Assembly (NCBI GenBank): GCA_003851245.1
Contig: BHEP01000028.1
Span: 1-36,109 of the forward strand
DNA from: Bacteroidales bacterium
GTDB lineage: Bacteria > Bacteroidota > Bacteroidia > Bacteroidales > Azobacteroidaceae
Direction of reading: 5' to 3'
Length of the DNA stretch: 36,109 nucleotides
Position 1 is the first letter of the stretch, and the number at the start of each line of letters is the position of its first letter. Of the stretch, positions 1-8,917 are shown one piece after another. The position numbers and the translations under genes were made by a program. The notes under the pieces were generated by a model, which was not told where the DNA came from, made no database searches, and saw only the letters and a list, made by a program, of their open reading frames with translations.

Positions 1-16
1 ATATTGATTTTAGTTT

Positions 17-1066
17 ATGGCAAAAACATTAGTTGTTAGATATTCACAGATAGGCGATGTGCTAATTTCTATTCCTCTAATCTATTCTTTAGCAAAGCAA
101 AATCCTGGAGATAATTTTACAGTCTTGACAAATCCTAAGTTTGTTGGTTTGTTTGCACAGATGCCTTGCAATGTGGTTTTGATGCCTATGATTTATCGCA
201 AGAAAAAAATTCCCTTGAGGGGTCTTTTATATCTCATGCAGCGTTATTTTCTTGTGTTGAAGCTTTTGCTATTCTCTGATTTCGACAAGGTAGTTTTGCT
301 TCAAAATGGCAGCTTTGAAGACCAGCTAAAGTGGATTTATGAGCTTAAAAAAAGCAAGGTTTCGATGATTAACTTAAAGAGTTTTCTTTCGCCCCAAAAA
401 TTGCAAAAACCTTTTGTAGCAAGCACAGAATCTTTACTTGATATTTTTATTAGCACTTTTGCGCATGTGGGGTATTGCAATTTGACTAAAGAATTTGATA
501 TTTCTTATTATAAAAACACAGAAAATAAGCTCGCCTTATTGAGTAAAAATGAAATAGATGCAAAGCGTATTTTAGTGGGGATTGCTCCTTTCTCTCGCTT
601 AGAAGCAAAGGTTTTTCCCTTGGATGAGATGGAAAAAGTGATTGATTATTTTAAGGACTATCCCAATGTTCAAGTATTAATTTTTGGAGGAGGAGAAAAT
701 GAGAAGAGGATAGCTGAAAATTGGAAGGCGAAATTCCCCTCCATTATTCCGCTTATTGGTAAACTGAGTTTTGACGAAGAGTTGATTGTGATAGCCGCTT
801 GTAAGTTAATGGTTTCTATGGATTCTGCCAATTTACATTTGGCTTCTTTACTTAAGATTCCTGCAGTTTCTATTTGGGGCCCCTCTCATCCTGATTTGGG
901 TTATTATCCCTATAATGAAAAAAAAGAAAATGCCATTCTATTGAATTTATCGTGTAGCCCTTGTTCCTTCTGGGGAGAAAATGCCTGTACTAACAAGCGA
1001 AAGTATGCTTGTATGGATATTTCTCCCAAAATTGTAATCTACAAGATCGAATCTCTCCTAAAATAA
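17..1066 (+). CDS. GT9-family glycosyltransferase (heptosyltransferase-like)
   Basis: The protein has 349 residues. It starts with the GT9 signature region (VVRYSQIGDVLISIP, about residues 6-20), a GxG-type N-terminal loop in which a G-D pair precedes the first helix. A C-terminal Rossmann half carries MDSANLHLASLLKIPAVSIWGP from about residue 268, which matches the donor-binding D-S-x-x-x-H region of ADP-heptose:LPS heptosyltransferases. The length is usual for the family. Enzymes of this kind add a sugar to the lipid A-core or O-antigen at the inner membrane. The donor and acceptor cannot be read from sequence. It leads a run of three glycosyltransferase genes on the same strand, so it probably belongs to a surface-polysaccharide cluster that extends left of the window. 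The start is the first in-frame ATG, and no upstream promoter is visible in the 16 bases present. Confidence 0.88.
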   Translation: MAKTLVVRYSQIGDVLISIPLIYSLAKQNPGDNFTVLTNPKFVGLFAQMPCNVVLMPMIYRKKKIPLRGLLYLMQRYFLVLKLLLFSDFDKVVLLQNGSFEDQLKWIYELKKSKVSMINLKSFLSPQKLQKPFVASTESLLDIFISTFAHVGYCNLTKEFDISYYKNTENKLALLSKNEIDAKRILVGIAPFSRLEAKVFPLDEMEKVIDYFKDYPNVQVLIFGGGENEKRIAENWKAKFPSIIPLIGKLSFDEELIVIAACKLMVSMDSANLHLASLLKIPAVSIWGPSHPDLGYYPYNEKKENAILLNLSCSPCSFWGENACTNKRKYACMDISPKIVIYKIESLLK

Positions 1067-1069
1067 GTT

Positions 1070-1077
1070 TATCTTTG
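1070..1077 (+). promoter_or_regulatory. Putative -7 box before the GT2 gene
   Basis: TATCTTTG matches the Bacteroidota -7 consensus TAnnTTTG. It lies just after the stop of the GT9 gene and 28 bases before the GT2 ATG. No good -33 TTTG was seen at the usual spacing of about 20 bases, so this is a candidate internal promoter only. Confidence 0.5.
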
Positions 1078-1105
1078 ACCTGAAATCTATTATATTTTAA
1101 TAATA

Positions 1106-1921
1106 ATGGCGACAAAAAAAGAAAAACCTCGTGTTTCTATGATTATTTCTACCTATAATAGGGTGGATGCACTTAGTCTATGTTTGCAGAGTATTGCTTG
1201 TCAAAGCCTTTTGCCTGATGAGCTGGTTATTGGTGATGATGGATCAAGGAATGATACTTTGCAGATGATTCAATCTTTTCAGAAGCATTTTCCAATTCCC
1301 ATAGTACATGTTTGGCAGGAAGATAAGGGCTTTCGATTGGCTATGGCAAGAAATAAGTCGGTGGCACAATGTAAATATGAATATATTATCGAGATTGATG
1401 GAGATTTAATATTGGATAGGCGATTTGTGGAAGATCATGTTTATTTTGCTTGTGAGGGCTATTTTATTAAGGGAGGGAGGGTGAATCTTACTGAAGAATT
1501 GACAAAAAAACTTTGTTCAAGTTTGAGATTGCCAGATTTGAATTTCTTATCCAAAGGGCTTAAACGTCGCATAAATGCCTTTCATTGCCTATCCCTTAGT
1601 ACTTACCTTTCTACCAGATATAAGAAAAATAAAATTGTGGGTTTAGGCTGCAATATGTCTTTTTGGAAGAAGGATTATATAGCTATCAATGGCTATGATG
1701 AGTTTTTTGAAGGTTGGGGAGGTGAAGATTGGGATTTTGCTTGTCGTATGTTGAATAGTGGCGTAAAACGTTTCTATCTTAAATTTTCTGGTATCGTTTT
1801 TCATTTGTGGCATCAAGATTTTCACATGCAAAACAAGGATAAAAATTTTGAATACTATTATGAAAAAAAAGGAGCAAAAGCAAGTCGTTGTGACAAGGGT
1901 ATAGATCAGTATTTATTATGA
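1106..1921 (+). CDS. GT2-family glycosyltransferase with GT7-type C-terminal region
   Basis: The protein has 271 residues. An N-terminal GT-A fold begins with VSMIISTYNRVDALSLCLQS (about residues 10-29). It continues with a G-D-D-G-S nucleotide-binding segment and an acidic metal site EIDGD near residue 97. The C-terminal part has GWGGEDWDF near residue 203, the hallmark of the glyco_transf_7C region seen in chondroitin-polymerase-like and galactosyltransferase-like GT2 enzymes. It is predicted to be a cytosolic or peripheral inner-membrane enzyme using a nucleotide sugar. The gene overlaps the next glycosyltransferase by 4 bases (ATGA), so the two are very likely co-translated. The exact sugar is unknown. 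Confidence 0.88.
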   Translation: MATKKEKPRVSMIISTYNRVDALSLCLQSIACQSLLPDELVIGDDGSRNDTLQMIQSFQKHFPIPIVHVWQEDKGFRLAMARNKSVAQCKYEYIIEIDGDLILDRRFVEDHVYFACEGYFIKGGRVNLTEELTKKLCSSLRLPDLNFLSKGLKRRINAFHCLSLSTYLSTRYKKNKIVGLGCNMSFWKKDYIAINGYDEFFEGWGGEDWDFACRMLNSGVKRFYLKFSGIVFHLWHQDFHMQNKDKNFEYYYEKKGAKASRCDKGIDQYLL

Positions 1922-3051
1922 TCATTGGATTTGATGGAAAGCGAGCCACCCAAAACGGTACAGGCTTGGGCAATTATTCTCGGTACATTATTTCTATATT
2001 AGCGAAATATTATCCCTTGAATACTTATAGAATATACACTCCAAAGAAGCAAAAGAACTTTTTGGTCAATAGGATATCGATAGGCGATAATTGCAAGCTT
2101 TTAGAGCCTCGGAAAGGTTTGCTGAACCAGCTATCATCGCTTTGGCGCAGCTGTTTTGTTTCAAAAGAATTGCAAGCGGATAAGGTCGATTTATTTGTAG
2201 GCTTAAGCAACGAATTGCCTCTAGGGCTTAAGAAGCGAGGCATTTCTTCGATAGTTGTAATTCACGACCTTATATTTATTCGCTATCCAGAGTTTTACAA
2301 GGCGATAGATTGTTGGATTTATAAGAGAAAATTTAAGTCGGCCTGTCTTAATTCTGATAAAATTATTGCTGTGAGTGAATGCACCAAGCGAGACATAGTC
2401 ACTTATTTTGGTGTTCCAGAGCATAAGGTGGCCGTTGTGTATCAGGCTTGTGATCCTATGTTCTCTAAGGTTTTGCCAGCATCCACTTTGCGGTCTATTG
2501 TTCAAAAATATGCGCTTCCATCGAAATATATCCTTTTTGTAGGAAGCATTGAGGCCCGAAAAAACCTGCTTTTGATTGCTCAAGCACTACTTCTTATTCC
2601 TAGCGACACGCATTTGGTGGCAGTAGGTCGTAGAACTCCCTATGCCGATAAGGTAGCAGATTTTTGTCTTCACAATGGGCTTTCAGACAGATTTATGTTC
2701 TTTCATGATGTTCTTTTTGCCGATCTTCCTGCGATTTATCAAAAGGCAGAAATATTTGTTTACCCCTCTTTTTTCGAGGGTTTTGGCATTCCTATTATTG
2801 AGGCATTGTCGAGTGGTATTCCTGTGATTGCTGCCACAGGTTCTTGTTTGGAAGAGGCTGGGGGAGAGGCTTGCATCTATGTTGACCCCAAGGACCCCAA
2901 GGTCTTGGCAGAAAAGATTATGTTGCTCAAAAATAATCCAGCACTTGTAGCCGAAATGTGTGTGCGAGGAAAGGAATATATAAAGAAATTTGCCGATGAA
3001 AGCATCGCTTCTCAAACCATGGATCTCTATTGTGAGGTCGCAAATTCTTAG
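1918..3051 (+). CDS. GT4-family glycosyltransferase
   Basis: The protein has 377 residues in a GT-B fold. The start GFDGKRATQNGTGLGNYSRY contains the glycine-rich acceptor loop. SIEARKNL near residue 210 supplies the R-K pair that contacts donor phosphates. FFEGFGIPIIEALSSGIPVI (about 285-304) is the E-x7-E motif of GT4 (group 1) enzymes. These transfer mannose, galactose, rhamnose or similar sugars in polysaccharide assembly. The ATG overlaps the stop of the preceding GT2 gene (ATGA), and the next gene follows about 130 bases later behind its own promoter-like box, so this is probably the last gene of the glycan operon. The substrate is not inferable. Confidence 0.9.
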   Translation: MIIGFDGKRATQNGTGLGNYSRYIISILAKYYPLNTYRIYTPKKQKNFLVNRISIGDNCKLLEPRKGLLNQLSSLWRSCFVSKELQADKVDLFVGLSNELPLGLKKRGISSIVVIHDLIFIRYPEFYKAIDCWIYKRKFKSACLNSDKIIAVSECTKRDIVTYFGVPEHKVAVVYQACDPMFSKVLPASTLRSIVQKYALPSKYILFVGSIEARKNLLLIAQALLLIPSDTHLVAVGRRTPYADKVADFCLHNGLSDRFMFFHDVLFADLPAIYQKAEIFVYPSFFEGFGIPIIEALSSGIPVIAATGSCLEEAGGEACIYVDPKDPKVLAEKIMLLKNNPALVAEMCVRGKEYIKKFADESIASQTMDLYCEVANS

Positions 3052-3063
3052 GTGTTTTTTTGC

Positions 3064-3094
3064 TTGTATCATAAATAAAAAAGAATTATCTTTG
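3064..3094 (+). promoter_or_regulatory. Putative Bacteroidota promoter for the decayed small ORF / AlbA_2 pair
   Basis: TTG at 3064-3066 and TATCTTTG at 3087-3094 are separated by 20 bases, which fits the -33/-7 architecture of the Bacteroidota primary sigma factor. The first ATG downstream that opens a plausible ORF is at 3182. The rest of the gap between 3052 and 3181 shows nothing else. Confidence 0.5.
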
Positions 3095-3181
3095 AGGTAT
3101 AATAAGGCCGTAGGTTAGTGCGATTTGCAAATCATCAGTATTTTTGTGTTATTGTTAGTTAGCTTGACAAATATGTTATAT

Positions 3182-3369
3182 ATGGAAAAGTATAGTTTTG
3201 ATTCAAAGGAAGAGGCAAGTGATGAGCAATTAAAAGCCTTAATGAAGATGTATTAAAGGATGTAAAAGAGCGGGCTGCTATAGCGAATGCTAAGTTTGAT
3301 ATTTTGAGAAAGAAAGATTTAGAGAATGTGATTTCAAATCGCAATAAAAGAAAGAATGAAAGGAAATAA
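3182..3369 (+). pseudogene. Small charged ORF (about 62 codons), frameshifted
   Basis: I do not recognise a family. From the ATG at 3182 the frame reads MEKYSFDSKEEASDEQLKAL and then ends at TAA 3254-3256. Shifting by one base at about 3240 opens NEDVLKDVKERAAIANAKFD and a lysine-rich tail, with its stop at 3367-3369. The joined product would be about 62 residues: helical, acidic at the N-terminus and basic at the C-terminus. That composition is typical of small partner proteins or antitoxins. A lost base near 3240 explains the break. The second half ends 17 bases before the AlbA_2-type gene, so the two look like a former two-gene operon. A sequencing error is an alternative to real decay. 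Confidence 0.45.
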
Positions 3370-3386
3370 GCCAAGATTAGTGATGT

Positions 3387-4838
3387 ATGGAAATCGAACA
3401 ATTGAAAAAAATACTTGACAATTTGGCTCAATCCCATTCTGAAAATGAGTGGATAGAGTTTAAACATAATTTTCATTCTCCTGAGGAGATTGGACAGCGA
3501 ATATCCGCATTAGCCAATGGAGCTCGTCTTCATAATCAACCTAATGCTTATCTTATTTTTGGAGTGGAAGATGAATAGCATAAAATTGTAGGAACAACAT
3601 TCAAGGTTAAAACGCATAAAAAAGGAAACGAAAATATCGAACTTTGGCTATTCAATAGATTGGACCCAAGAATTGATTTTAAAACTCATGAATTTGATTA
3701 TGCTCTTGGATTGCATATCTCATTGTTTATCATTCCCGCCGCAACAGATCGCCCTGTAGACTTTATTAACATTCCATATATTCGTATTGGAAGCGATACA
3801 CGAAAATTGAGTGATTTTCCTGAAAAAGAATCAAAAATATGGCAAAAAGATTCGCATGCGTGTTTTGAACAGGGTATTGCTAAACATGGAGTGAATGCAG
3901 CTGATGTTATTGACCTATTAAGCACCCAAGCCTATTTTGATTTATTGAAAATACCATATCCTTCTAACCAAGAAGGAGTTATATCAAAAATGCTCGCCGA
4001 AAATTTGATTACTAAAGATAATGCAGTGTATAATATTACTCAACTGGGAGCAATTTTGTTTGCCAAAGACCTATCCAAATTTGAAACAGTGCAACGAAAA
4101 TCAGTCAGAGTCATTGTGTATAAGGTAAAAAACAAGGTGGAAACCATTAGAGAACAAATATTTACAAAAGGTTATGCAATTGGTTTTGAAGGCTTAGTTG
4201 ATTGGCTGAACAGTCAATTGCCTGCAAATGAAGAGATAGGAGAGGTTTTAAGAAAGGATACCCGAATGTATCCTGCAATAGCTATACGTGAGTTGCTTGC
4301 AAATGCTTTAATTCACCAAGACTTTTCGGAAAAGGGCTTCCCAATGATAGAAATATATTCAGATAGAATTGAAATTTCAAACTCAGGCATACCACTAATT
4401 ACCTCCGAACGATTTATTGATGAATATGTTTCTCGTAATGAAAAACTTGCCGATTTGATGCGTAGAATGGGCTTTTGTGAAGAAAAAGGAAGCGGACTTG
4501 ATAAAGTTGTTTTTCATAATGAATTATTTCAACTCCCTGCTATAAATATTCTTGTAGGAAGCAATAGGACAAGCGTTATAATGTATAGCTACAAGCCCTT
4601 GAATAGTATGGCTAAAAATGATAAGATGCGAGCTTGTTATCAGCATGCCTGTTTGAAATATGTGTCGAATGAAAAAATGACCAACCAAACATTGCGAGAA
4701 AGGTTTGAAATAGAATCTCAAAATTATGCAATTGCTTCAAGAATTATTAGGGACGCTTTGGATGAGAAGTATATAAAAGAAGTGGATCCTGACAGCAAGT
4801 CACGAAAATATGCCAGTTACATTCCGTTTTGGGCATAG
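3387..4838 (+). pseudogene. AlbA_2 / HATPase_c_4 protein (often called RecG-like), interrupted by in-frame TAG
   Basis: A single frame of 484 codons runs from ATG 3387 to TAG 4836-4838, interrupted once by TAG at 3576-3578. Before it lies the AlbA_2 start (ENEWIEFKHNFHSPEEIGQR, then ISALANGARL and LIFGVEDE). After it the same frame continues at once with HKIVGTTF, the expected continuation of that domain. ELLANALIHQDF near residue 302 and EEKGSGLDKV near 366 are the ATP-lid motifs of the C-terminal GHKL-like ATPase domain. A winged-helix-like tail follows. Such proteins are putative nucleic-acid-binding regulators, often mislabelled RecG. Apart from the TAG the frame is clean over 1.4 kb, so the nonsense change is recent, suppressed, or an error. 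Restart at a later codon would lose the AlbA_2 core. Confidence 0.8.
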
Positions 4839-4841
4839 ACT

Positions 4842-4939
4842 CTTATGTGATGCTTATGTGATGCTTATGTGATAGACTGGCTTTGTTGAAATATAAATGT
4901 CTTATTTACAATGAATTGTTATGTGATGCTTATGTGATA
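4842..4939. repeat. 11-bp direct repeats (cttatgtgatg), 3 + 2 copies
   Basis: Three near-perfect tandem copies of cttatgtgatg occupy 4842-4874 (the last ends in a). Two more occur at 4918-4939 after a 43-base spacer. They fill the intergenic gap just after the AlbA_2-type gene and just before the stop of the convergent DUF3078 gene. The copies are too short and too few to be CRISPR. Confidence 0.85.
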
Positions 4940-4941
4940 GT

Positions 4942-5829
4942 TTAAAATTTATATGCAAAGCCCATGCCTAGAATTTCCTTAAACTGAATTTTTGGTCCCT
5001 TATTTTCTCCCTCAGAATTTATAAAATGCTCTTTATCATAATACCTCAGAGTGGTATTGAGAGTAGTGGTCAGCAATTTATTGATTTTGAAAGAAAGCAA
5101 TAGATCCCAGTTGATATCTACATTTCCAAAATCTTTGTCGTATGGCGTAAAGAGGTCTAATTTAGAAATCATATCTACATTTTCCATTAGGTTCTTCTTG
5201 GCAGAAGCCTTAAAATATGCCCCTACCTGAATTTTTGTTTTCTTTGTCTTATCTACACCAAATGCGCCAATATTTGACAGAGAGTCGTCTAAAACAAAGG
5301 TTGTACGCACAGTTGTAGGCGACATAAAAAAGCTATAAGCATCGTTGGGCTTATAATCGATACCAAAAGCCAAATTAGAATAGGCGGGAGCCATAAGTTT
5401 GGAGGTGTAATGGTCTTTATTGGGATAGTTGTATCCCTTGGCGAGCTGCGAATTAAAATCTATAAGCATAGAATAATACCATTTCTTATTTATAGAATAT
5501 CCTAGCTTGGAGGCAAAAGAGATTTTATCGATATTCTTGCGCCATTTATTTTGTTCAGAAAATGTGAGGCCATAGTCAAAAACAAAGTCGTTGTCCCATG
5601 CCCAATGTTTCTTGGTATAAGCCATAGAGCCGTTGAAATAAAAATTTGTAGACGCCGAATTTTCGCCTCCTTTAGACCAATTTACAAGTGCCGATTGCGA
5701 TAAGTTGATGCCACCAATGCCTGAATATTTCCAGTAGCAAGTGTCTTTATTGGCAGTGCTTTCTTGGGCATCCATATGGCTACAAACAGCGCATAAAGAT
5801 GCAAATGTAAAAATAAAAAACCGTTTCAT
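4942..5829 (-). CDS. DUF3078 outer-membrane-associated protein
   Basis: The protein has 295 residues. The N-terminal signal peptide is MKRFFIFTFASLCAVCSHMDAQ, with likely cleavage after about residue 21. The mature part begins with WKYSGIGGINLSQSALVNWS and GGENS, the conserved opening of DUF3078. Alternating aromatic and polar strands and a C-terminal phenylalanine (MGFAYKF) suggest a small outer-membrane beta-barrel. The function is unknown. It is found almost only in Bacteroidota. It lies 47 bases downstream of ychF on the same strand, so it could be cotranscribed with it. No -7 box was seen directly upstream. The length is normal and the frame is intact. Confidence 0.87.
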   Translation of the reverse strand: MKRFFIFTFASLCAVCSHMDAQESTANKDTCYWKYSGIGGINLSQSALVNWSKGGENSASTNFYFNGSMAYTKKHWAWDNDFVFDYGLTFSEQNKWRKNIDKISFASKLGYSINKKWYYSMLIDFNSQLAKGYNYPNKDHYTSKLMAPAYSNLAFGIDYKPNDAYSFFMSPTTVRTTFVLDDSLSNIGAFGVDKTKKTKIQVGAYFKASAKKNLMENVDMISKLDLFTPYDKDFGNVDINWDLLLSFKINKLLTTTLNTTLRYYDKEHFINSEGENKGPKIQFKEILGMGFAYKF

Positions 5830-5876
5830 ATTCTTTAGTTGAATTTAAATAAGCTTAATGAAAGGCGCTTAATGTT

Positions 5877-6980
5877 TTATACATTAAATCTAAAGTGCAT
5901 AATATCACCATCCTGAACCACATATTCCTTGCCTTCAACACTCATTTTCCCCACTTCTTTACAGGCACTTTCAGAACCATATTTTATAAAATCTTCGTAC
6001 TTAATAACTTCGGCACGAATAAAACCTTTTTCAAAATCTGTATGAATAACCCCCGCACACTGTGGGGCCTTGCTTCCCTTTATGTAAGTCCAGGCTCTCA
6101 CCTCAAGAACTCCGGCGGTAATATATGTTTCTAAGTCCAAGATGCCATAGGCAGCTTTTATCAGTCTATTTACTCCCGATTCTTTAAGACCTATTTCCTC
6201 AAGAAACATCTGCCTCTCGTCAAAAGTATCGAACTCGGCTATTTCGGATTCTATTTTTGCTGCGACCACCAAAAAATCGGCATTCTCATCCTTGATAGCT
6301 TCTTTTACCATCTCTACATACTTATTGCCTGTCGTTGCCGAAGCCTCATCCACATTGCAGACATATAAAACAGGCTTGTAGGTCAAGAGGAAGAGTTCCC
6401 TTGCGGCTTTTTCGTCTTCCTTATTGTCAAATTCCACTGTTCTAGCAGATTTTCCTTGCAGCAAAGCTTCTCTAAATTTTAAGAGTATCTCATACATTAT
6501 CTTAGAGCCCTTGTCTCCCCCCGTTTGTGCCTGCTTTTGCACCTTGGAGATGCGTGCTTCCACCGTTTCGAGGTCTTTTATTTGCAGCTCATAATCTATA
6601 ATTTCCTTGTCTCTCACGGGATCTATATGCCCATCAACATGGGTCACATTCTCATCGTCAAAGCATCTAAGCACGTGCAAGATGGCATCTGTTTCGCGAA
6701 TGTTTGCTAGAAATTTATTTCCCAAACCCTCTCCCTTGCTTGCCCCTTTTACGAGGCCTGCAATATCAACAATTTCTACTGTGGTGGGTAATATTCTCTG
6801 CGGTTTTATAAATTCGGCAAGCTTGCTCAGGCGCTCGTCGGGCACTGTTATCACGCCCACATTGGGCTCTATAGTACAGAAAGGAAAATTTGCCGCCTGC
6901 GCTTTCGCATTTGAAAGACAATTGAAAAGAGTAGATTTACCTACATTGGGTAGACCCACGATGCCGCATTGTAGTGCCAT
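5877..6980 (-). CDS. ychF: YchF, Obg-family ATPase
   Basis: The protein has 367 residues, the normal length for YchF. G1 is GLPNVGKSTLF (about residues 8-18). The switch region is DIAGLVKGASKGEGLGNKFL. The G4 position reads N-V-D-E rather than NKxD, the change that makes YchF prefer ATP over GTP. A TGS domain forms the C-terminus, including RAWTYIKGSKAPQCAGVIH. YchF is a ribosome-associated, redox-responsive ATPase. The gene is divergent from the deacetylase, and a minus-strand -7 box lies about 25 bases upstream at 7005-7012. Confidence 0.97.
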   Translation of the reverse strand: MALQCGIVGLPNVGKSTLFNCLSNAKAQAANFPFCTIEPNVGVITVPDERLSKLAEFIKPQRILPTTVEIVDIAGLVKGASKGEGLGNKFLANIRETDAILHVLRCFDDENVTHVDGHIDPVRDKEIIDYELQIKDLETVEARISKVQKQAQTGGDKGSKIMYEILLKFREALLQGKSARTVEFDNKEDEKAARELFLLTYKPVLYVCNVDEASATTGNKYVEMVKEAIKDENADFLVVAAKIESEIAEFDTFDERQMFLEEIGLKESGVNRLIKAAYGILDLETYITAGVLEVRAWTYIKGSKAPQCAGVIHTDFEKGFIRAEVIKYEDFIKYGSESACKEVGKMSVEGKEYVVQDGDIMHFRFNV

Positions 6981-7004
6981 TATTATTTTTTTTTATTTAA
7001 AACA

Positions 7005-7012
7005 CAAAGATA
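7005..7012 (-). promoter_or_regulatory. -7 box for ychF
   Basis: On the minus strand the bases read TATCTTTG, a perfect match to TAnnTTTG, 24 bases before the ychF start codon. No clear -33 element was found. Confidence 0.6.
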
Positions 7013-7058
7013 AGCTAAATTAACTAAAAATAAAAATGATAGCACTCTCATAATTTAT

Positions 7059-7066
7059 TACCTTTG
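7059..7066 (+). promoter_or_regulatory. -7 box for the polysaccharide deacetylase gene
   Basis: TACCTTTG matches the TAnnTTTG consensus. It contains the TTG at 7064 that could be mistaken for a start codon. Its presence argues that translation begins at the ATG 7091, 24 bases after the box. Confidence 0.6.
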
Positions 7067-7090
7067 CCTCCCAATACCTTCATATTACAA

Positions 7091-8095
7091 ATGCTAAAAA
7101 ATAAAATATTCCCTATTCTTGCCTCTGCTATTGGATTAAAAACCTTAATTCGTGTTTCTGAGGTAGGTGTGATACATGTTTTTTATCATACCGTTTCTGA
7201 CAATTATATGCCGCATATACATCCGCTCTATACGCCCAAAACTACGAAAGAATTTTCCGATGATATGGATTATTTACTAAGAAATTTTGAGCCAATAAGC
7301 ATACAGGCGGTGTGGGAGAGTAGGAGAGAGGGGCAAGCAATAAAAAAACCCTCCTTTCATCTATCTTTCGATGATGGATTGAGGGGGATTTATGATCAAA
7401 TATCACCCATTTTATCGGAAAAAGGAATACCTGCAACGGTTTTTGTGAATAGCGATTTTGTTGATAATAAAGACTTGTTTTACAGGTATAAAGCTGCCTT
7501 GCTTATTGATAAAATGAATGAAATAAATGGAAAAAATATAAGTGCCCCCAAAATTGCTGAAATACACAAAATACTATCTCTTGCAAATATATTTGAGGGC
7601 TCAGTAAGGCTTGGCATATACAAGTTGCAATACAGGGACAAAAAATTATTAGATGAAATAGCTCTTGTATTAGGTATAGATTTTTATTCTTTCTTAAAGC
7701 ATGAAAGACCATATCTTGAAAGTGGGGAGTTGAAATTATTGCAAGAAAGAGGATTTACCATTGGAGGGCACAGCAAAGACCATCCTATATATGAGGATTT
7801 GCAATTGTCGGAGCAGATAGATCAGACACTTACATCTTGTAATTTTGTGAAAAACAATTTTCATGAAAAAAATCTTTTCTTTGCCTTTCCTTTTTATGAT
7901 TCGGGCGTGGGAGAAGATTTCTTTTCAAAAATATACCCTGAGATTGATCTTACTTTTGGAATTTCAGGCATTAAGAGTGAGTATCAAGGGCGGCATATAC
8001 ACCGAATAGATATGGAGAAAAGAGGTAAAAATGCAAGGCAAGCAATTCATGCAGCCTACCTTACCTCAATATTTAAAGAGCTTAAATACTTTTAA
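7091..8095 (+). CDS. Polysaccharide deacetylase family protein
   Basis: The protein has 334 residues when started at ATG 7091. A TTG at 7064 would add nine residues but lies inside the -7 promoter box. The NodB-homology signature is FHLSFDDGLRGIYD (the F-D-D-G metal and catalytic motif), followed by GIPATVFVNSDFVDN. GGHSKDHPIY carries the H-S-x-x-x-H zinc triad typical of carbohydrate esterase family 4. There is no clear signal peptide. It is predicted to remove N- or O-acetyl groups from a glycan or sugar precursor; the substrate is unknown. The stop overlaps the stop of the convergent methyltransferase gene by 4 bases (TTAA). Confidence 0.87.
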   Translation: MLKNKIFPILASAIGLKTLIRVSEVGVIHVFYHTVSDNYMPHIHPLYTPKTTKEFSDDMDYLLRNFEPISIQAVWESRREGQAIKKPSFHLSFDDGLRGIYDQISPILSEKGIPATVFVNSDFVDNKDLFYRYKAALLIDKMNEINGKNISAPKIAEIHKILSLANIFEGSVRLGIYKLQYRDKKLLDEIALVLGIDFYSFLKHERPYLESGELKLLQERGFTIGGHSKDHPIYEDLQLSEQIDQTLTSCNFVKNNFHEKNLFFAFPFYDSGVGEDFFSKIYPEIDLTFGISGIKSEYQGRHIHRIDMEKRGKNARQAIHAAYLTSIFKELKYF

Positions 8096-8874
8096 TTTGC
8101 ACCTTTCTTCATTTTTGTACATTTGAATATCGTCTCTCTATCGCCGTTTCCTAGGGAGAAACGCACATTTTTTTCCTTTCCCAGAGCGGAGATATAATCC
8201 ACTACCTCCACCTCGAAGCCCGATGCTGCCAGGCGTTCTGCAAAATCAGCGCCATGGAGACGCAGCAGGTCATGTTCCGAATAGTGTTTCAAACGCTCCG
8301 AATCGGTTTTTACTTTGTCGGACTCATAAGTTTGCGGATTTTTCCAGTCAATAATGGTCATTATAAGCGCCATTCCTGTGGGTTTCAATACCCTACACAT
8401 CTCTGCAATAGCCTTGCCCTCGTTTGGCACATGCCCCAATACGTGCGAACAAATGATATAGTCGAAGCTGTCGTCGGGAAATTGTATATCCATCAGATCC
8501 ATCTGTATATCAGCATAATTGGGATTAATATCTACATTGTAATATTTCAAGGTCTTGCAGGACTTAAATATCGGCCTTAAGCCCAATTCGGGGGCTACGT
8601 GCAAGAGGGAGCATTGTTCACTAAAAATACCTGTCTCGTTTTGCAAATAAAATAGCAAGAGTCTTCCTCGCTCCACAGATCCGCAATAGGGACATTCGGC
8701 ATTTTGTCTCTTAGTCCACGTTCCTTTTGCTTTAAATTTTTTGAATGTCTTGCCACAAAAATTGCATTCTAGCACATTACCTCTATAAAATATAGAGGTA
8801 AGTTTGTTTATGAGGAGACGATTTTTTAAACGACTATTTTCCGAAATAATAGACTTGTAAATTTGCTTGATCAT
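8092..8874 (-). CDS. Class I SAM-dependent methyltransferase with zinc-ribbon N-terminus
   Basis: The protein has 260 residues from the ATG at 8872-8874. An ATG at 8952 would add 26 residues but would run into polA by 35 bases. Residues of about 36-70 hold C-x2-C (CNFCGKTF) and a second C-x2-C (CPYCGSVERGR), a zinc ribbon. The Rossmann methyltransferase follows. LHVAPELGLRP is a degenerate motif I and YNVDINPNYADIQMDL an acidic post-I. DSFDYIICSHVLGHV is motif II, followed by RVLKPTG. Proteins of this layout sit in glycan and surface clusters, but the acceptor is unknown. The gene follows polA on the same strand and may be read from the same transcript. Confidence 0.83.
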   Translation of the reverse strand: MIKQIYKSIISENSRLKNRLLINKLTSIFYRGNVLECNFCGKTFKKFKAKGTWTKRQNAECPYCGSVERGRLLLFYLQNETGIFSEQCSLLHVAPELGLRPIFKSCKTLKYYNVDINPNYADIQMDLMDIQFPDDSFDYIICSHVLGHVPNEGKAIAEMCRVLKPTGMALIMTIIDWKNPQTYESDKVKTDSERLKHYSEHDLLRLHGADFAERLAASGFEVEVVDYISALGKEKNVRFSLGNGDRETIFKCTKMKKGAN

Positions 8875-8917
8875 TGAAAATAAATTAATAAATAATGAGG
8901 TTATTGGCACATTTTTA

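Noticed and set aside
3159-3476. 105-codon minus-strand ORF opposite the small decayed ORF
   Set aside because: It runs across two plus-strand frames that have recognisable or ordered protein sequence; it is a shadow.
4842-4939. Possible CRISPR-like array
   Set aside because: Units are 11 bases and directly tandem without spacers; only five copies and no cas genes.
7064-7090. TTG start for the polysaccharide deacetylase
   Set aside because: The TTG is part of the TACCTTTG promoter box; ATG 7091 fits the expected N-terminus.
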